Origin: Cytophagales bacterium
GTDB taxonomy: Bacteria; Bacteroidota; Bacteroidia; Cytophagales; Cyclobacteriaceae
DNA length: 32,469 nucleotides
Assembly: GCA_022360875.1 (NCBI GenBank)
Contig: JAKSBZ010000208.1
Coordinates: forward strand, 1 to 32,469
Direction: 5' to 3'
Shown piece after piece: positions 15,860-22,882 of this stretch (positions are counted from its first letter, which is position 1; each line of letters opens with the position of its first letter). Under the pieces are notes generated by a model. That model searched no databases, had not been told where the DNA came from, and saw only the letters and a list, made by a program, of their open reading frames with translations. A program made the translations under genes and the position numbers.

Positions 15860-18673
15860 ATGCACCGAAAGAAAAAAAGCAACCGACGCCTGCAAATTTT
15901 TTATGTCCTTTTGTTTTCTATTCTGCTGTGCTCTCAGTCCGCGGATTTTCGGTCTTATTCCCCAGAAAATTGGACGCAGCTTGGCGAAAAGCTCAAAAAG
16001 CGTGAATGGAAGCAGGCGGCTGAATTGCTTCGGAAAATCGATCCGTCCGGACTTGGCGAGCGACAGCGGGAAAATTTTTACGCCTCTTTGCTGAATGTGC
16101 ATCTTCTGGAATATTTGCCGCTCGATTTTTTCCGGTCGCACTATGCCCGGCACTTGAAGTCGCTTCAAACTTCAGAAACGGATTCGCTCGTCTACTCAGA
16201 GTTTTATTTTATTTATTCGAAACTGGAATTCGAAAAAGGGCATCTGGATTCAGCTTACCGAATGAGCAAGAAATGTCTGTCCTATCTGCCCCGCAACAGT
16301 TCGGAGCTTGTCCGCCTGCAGTATTATAATCTCATCGCGGCTATTTATACAAAAAAGAAAGAGTACTTTTCGGCCTACACTTTTGCCCGGCAGTCTTCAG
16401 CCATCGCCAAAAAGCGGGCTTTTTCGGACCGGGCAGTATACGCACTGAAGTACAACGAGGCAAGTCTCTGCCAGTACATAGGAGAGAACGAAAGGAGCTA
16501 TGTTATTCTCAAAGAAATTCTTCAAAAGAAAGACCTGTTTCCTCCTTATTGCGATCAGGGCGTAAGCCATTTTCATATTTACCATTCATTGGCAAACTAT
16601 TTCAAGACCAGCAGGAAGTTTGGCAAAGCGCTGGAATGGCTTGAACGGGCCGAAGCAATTGTTTCCAGACAGCCCAGACCGGAAAATTCCGCAGCCTATT
16701 GTTTGCTGCTGTTGAAAAAAGGGCAGATACGGGAAGCGATGGAACATTTGCCGAAAGCTGTCTTGCTGTACCAGGAAGCGGCTTCAATTGCCGCATCGAA
16801 GCCGGAGGAGCTTCTGGCCTACCGTTTTGAAGCCAGTCTGAATCAGGCCAGTCTGTTAGTGCGCCAGGGACGGTTGAAAAACGCCAAAGAATTGCTGCAC
16901 CGTCTGCTTGCCATCCGGGAATTCGGACAATTTTCCGAGACTTCGCTCTATTATCCTCACCGCATCCGCTGGCAGCTGGTGATGGCGCAGCTGGAGTGGA
17001 AAGAGAACAAACTGAAGCTGGAAGAAGCCGGCGTGCGGAACAGGCTGCTGAACAATGAGTTTGAGCTAATCCGGATGATAGAACTGTTTCGCCTGACGGC
17101 TTCCAGCCTTTGGGATCAGGAGCCGATCATGGGGTATTTCAAAGATTTTTACGAGCAGTCGCTTGAGCGCCTTTCGACGCTTTATACTTATTCGCCGCAT
17201 TCGCCGCAGATCATCGACGCAAGTTTTAGGCTTCTTGAGCAGCAGCATGCGTTTCAACGAAAATCCAAGAGCCACAGGAAAGAGAACCTTCCTTCTTTTT
17301 ACTGGAAAAGCTACCAGAAGCTGCAGTATTTCCGCTCCCGCCTACTGCTTGACAATTCGATACCGGTTCAGCAGAAGACAGCGCAGCTGGATTCGATTCA
17401 GGGAGCAATCCGCCTGCTTGAAGAGCAGTTCAAGCTTCGCCTTCAAAAACCTGAAGGAGTGCGGCTGAATCATTTTTGCGCCTCTTTAAAGCAGGAGCAG
17501 TCGGCTTATGTCAGCTATTATCTGGGAAAGAAACACTTATATTTGCTGGTTATTACACCCGAGAGTCAGCAATTGCTGCGCCGGACGAGAAATGAAGAAA
17601 TGCAGCGGGGAATTAGCCAAATGATTTGGGCGCTTTACGAAGATGAAACGCGCTCTTTGGGTTTCTCAGGCAAAAAAGCGGCACAGAAGCTATACCAGGA
17701 ATTAATAGACCCGGTGGTTCCGCAAATATCAAATTATCCGAACCTGTTGGTCACTCCTCACAATGAGCTCAGTTATATTCCTTTCGACTTGCTGCAAAGC
17801 AAATCAAACCGCTTTTTAATCGAAGATTATTCGGTTTATTATACTTATTCAGTTGATTTGTGGGAGCAAGCTTATCAAAAAGAAAAGCGGCGGGAATCCG
17901 CACCGGAAGCGAAGCGCCGCGTGTTGGCCATGGCTCCATTCAACCTGCAGAAAAAAACGGCTGCATCTGCGTACCGTTTGCCAAAGGAAACAGAAGACTG
18001 GCCAAAGCTTCCGTATTCACACCAGGAAGTGGCAGAAGTGCACGATCATCCTATGCTCGGTGACACAGCTTCCAAAAAAGAATTTATAAAAAACGCTTTA
18101 AAACATGAAGTCATTCATTTGGCCACTCATGCAGTCACATCCACTCAGTCTCCGGAACTTTCCTATATACAATTTTACCCTCAAGGAGGATCAGGCGAGA
18201 CTAGGCTGTATTATCATGAAATCATGCAAATGAACTTGCGCCATGTATTGCTGGTAGCGCTTAGCGCTTGCCAAACGGGTTACGGCAAAATCGTTCAGGG
18301 AGAAGGCATTGTCAGCATCTCGAATGCCTTTCAGCAAGCGGGAGCATCTAATGTGCTGTTCACGTATTGGTACGCTGACGACCAAAGCACCTCGGATTTG
18401 ATTGTTTCTTTTTATCGCTACCTCAAGAAAGGAGAGTCCAAAACCGAAGCGCTAAGAAAAGCCAAGCTGAAATTTATGAAACAGTCCAGCCATCGAAAAA
18501 ACAGAAATCCTTATTACTGGGCCAATGTGCAGCTTGCAGGCAATGCTTTGCCCATGTATTATCCGTCTAATGAAACATCGGCTGTTACTTTTTGGCAGTG
18601 GACAGGCATTGTATTTATACTTTGTGTCCTCTTTTTTTTCTGTAGAAAAAAAGCGCGGGCAGAAAAATATTAG
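15860..18673 (+). CDS. Exported TPR-CHAT caspase-like protein 1 (CHAT-1)
   Basis: The 937-aa protein starts at ATG 15860, because this gives a clean signal peptide (KKKSNRR followed by a hydrophobic core LQIFYVLLFSILLC, about residues 1-32). An ATG at 15782 would add 26 residues before it. Residues about 40-480 are helical tetratricopeptide-like repeats. The CHAT domain fills about 620-895, with the clan-CD dyad visible as H757 in HLATH and C804 in LSACQTG, plus GEGIVSISNAFQQAG and the ADDQST segment. A single hydrophobic helix near the C-terminus (about 905-928) is followed by RKK, giving a periplasmic protein anchored with its tail inside. CHAT proteases are caspase/separase relatives, often activated by their TPR part. 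The stop is only 5 bp from the stop of the convergent gene. Its partner genes (lipoprotein, sigma factor, membrane protein) lie 2-4 kb downstream. The substrate is unknown. Confidence 0.93.
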   Translation: MHRKKKSNRRLQIFYVLLFSILLCSQSADFRSYSPENWTQLGEKLKKREWKQAAELLRKIDPSGLGERQRENFYASLLNVHLLEYLPLDFFRSHYARHLKSLQTSETDSLVYSEFYFIYSKLEFEKGHLDSAYRMSKKCLSYLPRNSSELVRLQYYNLIAAIYTKKKEYFSAYTFARQSSAIAKKRAFSDRAVYALKYNEASLCQYIGENERSYVILKEILQKKDLFPPYCDQGVSHFHIYHSLANYFKTSRKFGKALEWLERAEAIVSRQPRPENSAAYCLLLLKKGQIREAMEHLPKAVLLYQEAASIAASKPEELLAYRFEASLNQASLLVRQGRLKNAKELLHRLLAIREFGQFSETSLYYPHRIRWQLVMAQLEWKENKLKLEEAGVRNRLLNNEFELIRMIELFRLTASSLWDQEPIMGYFKDFYEQSLERLSTLYTYSPHSPQIIDASFRLLEQQHAFQRKSKSHRKENLPSFYWKSYQKLQYFRSRLLLDNSIPVQQKTAQLDSIQGAIRLLEEQFKLRLQKPEGVRLNHFCASLKQEQSAYVSYYLGKKHLYLLVITPESQQLLRRTRNEEMQRGISQMIWALYEDETRSLGFSGKKAAQKLYQELIDPVVPQISNYPNLLVTPHNELSYIPFDLLQSKSNRFLIEDYSVYYTYSVDLWEQAYQKEKRRESAPEAKRRVLAMAPFNLQKKTAASAYRLPKETEDWPKLPYSHQEVAEVHDHPMLGDTASKKEFIKNALKHEVIHLATHAVTSTQSPELSYIQFYPQGGSGETRLYYHEIMQMNLRHVLLVALSACQTGYGKIVQGEGIVSISNAFQQAGASNVLFTYWYADDQSTSDLIVSFYRYLKKGESKTEALRKAKLKFMKQSSHRKNRNPYYWANVQLAGNALPMYYPSNETSAVTFWQWTGIVFILCVLFFFCRKKARAEKY

Positions 18674-18678
18674 GTGGT

Positions 18679-20271
18679 TTAAATAAGCACCAAGTCTTCG
18701 GATTCCTGGGTCTCTTTAATATAATGGTCCTGAAGCCGCGTTAAAAAAATGACAACATCTTCGGGCTGATATGGAGGCTGCAGATGCTTTCCGTTTACTG
18801 TTACCGCCGGCACCTGCCGTATGCCGTTGTCTTTACACCATCGCCTGTGAAGAAGCGCGTACTCTTTTGCCAAGCGGCTGTTTCCTTTTATTTTCTCCGA
18901 CCACTTTTCCTTCCAGCGAAGAGCAAGGCCCTCGTCTCCGTAGGTCTGGCACCACTCGTCAACAGCCTGGGATCCGCAAATGGGGCCGAGCTGCAGAAAT
19001 ACATCGATCATCATTCTTGAGATCAGACAATAAGAGCTAGATCCTTTGCGGTTATAAAAAACAAGCTGCCACTCAAAATTTTGTCCGGAAATTTCTGTCT
19101 GCTTACGAAGGTTCTGGTAAAGGGCTCGGCTTCGGGAACATTCCGGGCAGAGCACTGTGGTCAGCACAAGGTCGGAGCCAGAAGGCCCGATACAGAATAT
19201 ATTGCCTTCCCAGAAAAATTCTTTTAGCGGAGATTGCATTATATGCTGGGCGAGAAACAGATTTTCATTTCTTTGAAAAGCCAGCAAACTGACGGAAGCC
19301 TGGGTAAACTGTCGGGATTTTTTCCAAAGTCTTTTGACAAAGCTCCATACGGCGACCAGCAGGCAGGAAATCACTCCGAAAAGCAACAAATGTTTAGTAT
19401 CAGCGAAATTAGGAGAAAATAGCTGGGCGGCGACAAGCAGAATTGCTTGCGCCCCCAGCAGTCCACTCAAAATCAGACGGGCCGTCTGTCTGTAATTTCT
19501 CAGAAGCAATAAAATTGAGTACGGCAAACCAGCCAAAGCAAGCCAAACAAGTGAGCGAGGAAACTGCATTGATAGCACCAATGAGAACAGTGCCGTCAGA
19601 CTTGTAGAGAAAAAATAAAAAGCCAATATTTCGTCAGCATGGTTTCTGAAATACCGTCGAAAACGACCGATTGGTAGTTGCCAGTTTAAGCGGACTTTGT
19701 CAGTTCCGAAGATCTGCCGCAAAAAGTTTCCTTCTCCGTGCTGTTCTTGCAGCAAACCTGCGCTAAGCAGACAGCCCGTCGTTCCAAGCGCCAGGTATCC
19801 GGCCCACAGCCAGCTTCCTGATAACAGCAGCACGCCTATTGTCAGCGCCAGAAGTCCTGCAGACAAAACCAAAATATGGCTGTAATATTTTCGGTCAGGT
19901 GTGTTGGCGTCCACAACCAAAACACTCCCTGTCCAATATTCTTTTAGTTCTTCCGATGATACGTAAAAGCGGCTGCTGCCGGCAATAATCAGATAGTTTT
20001 GCCCCTTTCGTTCGACAAGCACCATCGACTCGCCGGTTGCATCCCTGAGCTTTGCCAAAAATAACTCGGGCAAACGCTCTATTGATTCCTTGGTTATTTT
20101 TGCTGTCAAATGATTGATCCCAAGTCCCTCCAAAGTGTCTGTGACAGCCTGCAAAGAAGGATAGTTCGGGTGGCTGAGCAATCTTTGCTCAAGGTACGTG
20201 TCGTCAAAAACCTGGCGCGAATCTTCCAGCAGCTTTCGGATTAAAAAAAGCGGGATAGAGTTTGTGATCAT
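18679..20271 (-). CDS. C39-like / VKOR-like / thioredoxin-fold membrane fusion protein, partly degenerate
   Basis: The protein has 530 aa from the chosen ATG at 20271 (an ATG at 20337 adds 22 residues of no recognised type). Residues about 8-122 follow the C39 bacteriocin-peptidase layout (SHPNYPSLQAVTDTLEGLGI; later SSEELKEYWTGSVLVVD), but the catalytic Cys and His positions are not conserved. About six hydrophobic helices (130-315) resemble a VKOR module, yet the paired catalytic cysteines expected there are absent; I see only C167 and C303. The C-terminal thioredoxin-like domain keeps C375-P-E-C378 and a QVPAVTVNGK cis-proline loop. Intact relatives oxidise disulfides in exported peptides. 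Here the thioredoxin arm may work with another oxidant, or the protein may be a scaffold. It converges with CHAT-1 and is divergent from the lipoprotein gene. A link to folding of exported CHAT or lipoproteins is inferred. Confidence 0.72.
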   Translation of the reverse strand: MITNSIPLFLIRKLLEDSRQVFDDTYLEQRLLSHPNYPSLQAVTDTLEGLGINHLTAKITKESIERLPELFLAKLRDATGESMVLVERKGQNYLIIAGSSRFYVSSEELKEYWTGSVLVVDANTPDRKYYSHILVLSAGLLALTIGVLLLSGSWLWAGYLALGTTGCLLSAGLLQEQHGEGNFLRQIFGTDKVRLNWQLPIGRFRRYFRNHADEILAFYFFSTSLTALFSLVLSMQFPRSLVWLALAGLPYSILLLLRNYRQTARLILSGLLGAQAILLVAAQLFSPNFADTKHLLLFGVISCLLVAVWSFVKRLWKKSRQFTQASVSLLAFQRNENLFLAQHIMQSPLKEFFWEGNIFCIGPSGSDLVLTTVLCPECSRSRALYQNLRKQTEISGQNFEWQLVFYNRKGSSSYCLISRMMIDVFLQLGPICGSQAVDEWCQTYGDEGLALRWKEKWSEKIKGNSRLAKEYALLHRRWCKDNGIRQVPAVTVNGKHLQPPYQPEDVVIFLTRLQDHYIKETQESEDLVLI

Positions 20272-20741
20272 TGTTTGGGATGCCGTGTGCAGGATTGTTC
20301 TATTTTTATTCGTTGGTCGTGGAAAAATGGAAAACATAACCGGTCTTTCAATAAATATTTTTGATCAGGATATTTTTTTGCCGGAAACCGTGTTTGCTTT
20401 AAAAATTCAGAACAACCTTTATTGGATATATTGCAATTCGTGGACAATAGTTTTTCAGCAAAAAAAATTGTTGACTGCGAAAAAAAGTTTCAATTCCAGT
20501 TATAGTTTAGTTTTCCGCACAACCAATAAGTACAAGGGAGCTTCATGAAACATAACTGAAAATATAAATAAGTAAGAAGTACTTATTTTTCACTTAACGA
20601 AACTGTATGATTAGCATTGAAATCAATTTTAGCCATTGAAAAACTATTAAACCAGATGAAGCATTCATAATAATCGATTTACACACGAGAGGTATGCTTG
20701 TAATGGATGTTCCATCTAGCCACAAAAACCATTTTAAACAG
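20272..20741. promoter_or_regulatory. AT-rich divergent control region with dyads and direct repeats
   Basis: This gap lies between the divergent thioredoxin-fusion and lipoprotein-1 genes and holds no convincing gene. A perfect 9-bp dyad (AAATAAGTA, 5-nt spacer, TACTTATTT) sits at 20566-20588, and the same half-site AATAAGTAC occurs at 20525-20533. Downstream, CATTGAAA is repeated at 20615-20622 and 20634-20641, 19 bp apart. CATTGAAAAA recurs once at 26060, upstream of the second lipoprotein gene. These are candidate operator or sigma-recognition sites. Confidence 0.35.
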
Positions 20742-21305
20742 ATGAAACACTCAAAATTAACTTTACCGGCTTTTTTATTTCTGATAATTTACTTCTGCAG
20801 CTGCACCTCTGAGTTGGATTTTATCGAAAATGACACCTCGCCGAACACCGTTGCGGAGTTGGTCTATGAAACACATCAGGATATTGATATATCGGAAAAG
20901 CTGGATTACAGCACAGACACGTTCATACGGGAAAGCGGCGAAATAACCTTTGTGCCTATATGGGACGGCAAGGCGATGACATCACTCTGCGGCACCTTTG
21001 CGTTGTATGATCTGCAGGGCAACAAACTGCTTGATTTGGCCAACGGAAAAATCAAAGCCTGGCAGCTGTACCGTCTTGGCATTTCCGGTAAACTAAAGAT
21101 AAAAGCACAGTTTACAGCCAGCGGTGAACAGATTTTAACAGAACTGCAGCTGGAAATCAAAGAAAAGATCCTCAGCGATTCTGAGCAGAGCATGTGGCTG
21201 GGGCATGCGCCGTTTGCATTGCAGAATGACGATGAATCTGAAGAAGAACGCAGAAAAAGAGAAGAAGAAGAATTTTTGAAAAAATTTATTATAATCACTA
21301 CATAG
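20742..21305 (+). CDS. Small lipoprotein 1 with acidic C-terminal tail
   Basis: The 187-aa protein starts at ATG 20742, which gives a compact lipoprotein signal (hydrophobic stretch then YFCSC, acylated Cys at about residue 21). ATG 20694 would add 16 hydrophilic residues. The middle is beta-rich, with LLDLANGKIKAWQLYRLGIS and then GKLKIKAQF, homologous to the second lipoprotein (MDLSHGVLDLSYLQSQGISG, then KLTVLATV). The end is striking: a long Glu/Asp/Arg/Lys stretch (DDESEEERRKREEEEF) and a short hydrophobic terminus (KKFIIITT). No known family was recognised. Together with the sigma factor and membrane protein that follow, it forms a gene trio that is repeated at 26142-28170, so it probably works in the same pathway as the sigma factor, perhaps as an envelope sensor or substrate. 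That role is inferred only. Confidence 0.65.
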   Translation: MKHSKLTLPAFLFLIIYFCSCTSELDFIENDTSPNTVAELVYETHQDIDISEKLDYSTDTFIRESGEITFVPIWDGKAMTSLCGTFALYDLQGNKLLDLANGKIKAWQLYRLGISGKLKIKAQFTASGEQILTELQLEIKEKILSDSEQSMWLGHAPFALQNDDESEEERRKREEEEFLKKFIIITT

Positions 21306-21362
21306 GGAACATCAAAAGAAAAGTTGAATTATAAATTTTCGACAAAAAATATAAATAATTGA

Positions 21363-21370
21363 TATATTTG
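21363..21370 (+). promoter_or_regulatory. Candidate -7 element upstream of sigma factor 1
   Basis: TATATTTG matches the Bacteroidota TAnnTTTG element exactly. A TTTTC tract about 22 bp upstream is a poor -33 match. If used, transcription would begin near 21376, which would favour ATG 21392 rather than 21374 or 21359 as the translation start. Confidence 0.35.
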
Positions 21371-21373
21371 TTA

Positions 21374-22024
21374 ATGCTCGATTATTTTCCCATGCGGTTC
21401 CCAAAAACAACTTTTCTCAGTGATGCAGATATAATTGAAACCATTGACCAATGTAAGCGTCTGGAGCCTGTTTTTCGTTTTCTGGTTCGCGAATACCAGC
21501 CCATGATCCGCAGAATGGTGCTCAAAAACCGGGGGCAGACCGAAGATGTAGATGACGTATTTCAGGAAGGAGTGATTCGTTTGGTTGAAGCGGTAAAAAA
21601 AGGATCGTTCAGCCGAAAATGCAGTCTGAAAACTTTTTTTTACGCTATTTGCCGCAATATTTGGCTCGATTCGCTTCGCAAAAAAAAGACCTTCCTTTTG
21701 CATGATCTTACCGAAGATCAACTGCTTAGCCTGGAAAGCGCAGATGGCCTGACACTCTTTCCGGAGGCCGAGCTGAATATAAAAAAGGCCATGGATCAGG
21801 TTTTTGCTGAACTCGGCGATCCTTGCCGATCGATTCTGGAGGGATTTTACTATGAATCTCTTAGCATCACGGAACTGGTTCCCCGCTACAAGGGGCAATT
21901 TTCAACTGAGCAAAGCCTGAGAAATAAAAAAAGCAGCTGCATGCGGCTTGTTCGGCGAATAATTGCCCGCCATCCTGATTTGGAGCAATTGCTGCGCGAG
22001 CAGCTAGGCTTTGTTCACGCCTAA
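21374..22024 (+). CDS. Sigma-70-family (ECF-type) RNA polymerase sigma factor 1
   Basis: The protein is about 216 aa; in-frame ATGs at 21359, 21374 and 21392 are all possible, and the last aligns best with the paralogue at 26795. Region 2 is clear: REYQPMIRRMVLKNRGQTED, then VDDVFQEGVIRLVEAV and SLKTFFYAICRNIWLDSLRKKK. Region 4 is atypical but recognisable: an acidic linker, AELGDPCRSILEGFYYESLSI, then a helix-turn-helix with the SLRNKKSSCMRLVRR recognition helix also seen in the paralogue (SMRNKKRKCIISAR). It would redirect RNA polymerase to a small regulon. The single-pass membrane protein starts 11 bp after its stop, the usual arrangement for a sigma/anti-sigma pair. What activates it is unknown; the nearby CHAT proteases are candidates. 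Confidence 0.9.
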   Translation: MLDYFPMRFPKTTFLSDADIIETIDQCKRLEPVFRFLVREYQPMIRRMVLKNRGQTEDVDDVFQEGVIRLVEAVKKGSFSRKCSLKTFFYAICRNIWLDSLRKKKTFLLHDLTEDQLLSLESADGLTLFPEAELNIKKAMDQVFAELGDPCRSILEGFYYESLSITELVPRYKGQFSTEQSLRNKKSSCMRLVRRIIARHPDLEQLLREQLGFVHA

Positions 22025-22035
22025 ACATCATTGTC

Positions 22036-22770
22036 ATGAAAAACAGAATTTGGGAATTAGTCGTCAAAGAAGCCGATGGACGGCTTACGGAAAAAGAGCG
22101 GGTCATACTGCTCCGATCCGCTGATGAACCTTTTGTGAAATTTGAAAGGCGAGTAAAAAAGGAAGTGGCCGACGCTTCATTCCGATCGGGCATTCGCAAT
22201 GAGCTTCGGGCAGTTTACCGTCAGGAAATGAGAAAATCTGCCGGTAGAAGCAGATGGCTTTGGGCCGCCTGCGGAGGAGTGCTGATTTTTTTGGGGCTGG
22301 GGCTGGGGTTGCTTCAGATTGATCTTTTTGACCGGTTGTACCACGGGCTGCCGCATAATACGATCCGCTCCGAAGAGTTCCCAAAATCCTGGGAACAGTC
22401 TTTTGCTCAAAAAGATTTTGAGCAGGTTGTTCAGATACTAAGCAGCTTGCCGATAAAAACTGATAAACAGCGTTTGTTCCTGGGAGTAGCGGCGTTGGAG
22501 CAACAGGAATTGTCGCTTTCCAGAGCGTCTCTGTCAGAACCGATGCAAGGGGCATGGGAAAATTATAGGACTTGGTATCTGGCAATGAACCATCTTAGAT
22601 CCGGCAAAAAACAAGAAGCTTATAAACTTTTAAAACAAATAGCCGGAGCATCGTATCATCCTTGTCAACAATGGGTTGATCCACATTTGCTCTGGATCCT
22701 TAGGTACCAGTTGTTTCTGCACACCCCTTCAGTTGTTCTTAATGATGTGGTTTCCCGGCTGAATTGCTAA
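22036..22770 (+). CDS. Single-pass membrane protein 1, putative anti-sigma partner with periplasmic helical domain
   Basis: The 244-aa protein has three parts: a charged N-terminal domain of about 72 residues with an acidic/basic helical pattern (EADGRLTEKERVILL; GIRNELRAVYRQEMRK), one transmembrane helix at about 74-95 (WLWAACGGVLIFLGLGLGL), and a C-terminal helical region (about 100-244) with tetratricopeptide-like hairpins such as SWEQSFAQKDFEQVVQIL and RTWYLAMNHLRSGKKQEAY. Basic residues before the helix put the N-terminus in the cytoplasm. Gene order directly behind a sigma factor and this topology suit a membrane anti-sigma factor, but I see no recognised anti-sigma (ZAS or FecR) motif. 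The paralogue at 27463 has the same plan and shares the LWAAC start of the helix. Regulated cleavage in the periplasm would release the sigma factor; this is a hypothesis. Confidence 0.72.
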   Translation: MKNRIWELVVKEADGRLTEKERVILLRSADEPFVKFERRVKKEVADASFRSGIRNELRAVYRQEMRKSAGRSRWLWAACGGVLIFLGLGLGLLQIDLFDRLYHGLPHNTIRSEEFPKSWEQSFAQKDFEQVVQILSSLPIKTDKQRLFLGVAALEQQELSLSRASLSEPMQGAWENYRTWYLAMNHLRSGKKQEAYKLLKQIAGASYHPCQQWVDPHLLWILRYQLFLHTPSVVLNDVVSRLNC

Positions 22771-22810
22771 TGCGGGCTATTGTTTATCAATTCCTGAAAA
22801 TTAAAAAAAG

Positions 22811-22837
22811 GTTCATGCGTCCCATGTTCCAGGGACG
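22811..22837 (-). terminator. Possible terminator of CHAT-2
   Basis: The stem CGTCCC (22818-22823)/GGGACG (22832-22837) has an 8-nt loop. Read on the minus strand, a run of seven T follows after about eight bases (22803-22809 region). It lies between the convergent ends of the membrane-protein-1 and CHAT-2 genes. Confidence 0.35.
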
Positions 22838-22882
22838 AAAACGGCAGATCTAAAGGATATTTTTTTTATGGTTTAAAGTTTT

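Noticed and set aside
18679..20271. Functional C39 bacteriocin-processing peptidase
   Set aside because: The catalytic Cys and His are not at the expected positions, and no ABC transporter domain or double-glycine peptide gene is nearby.
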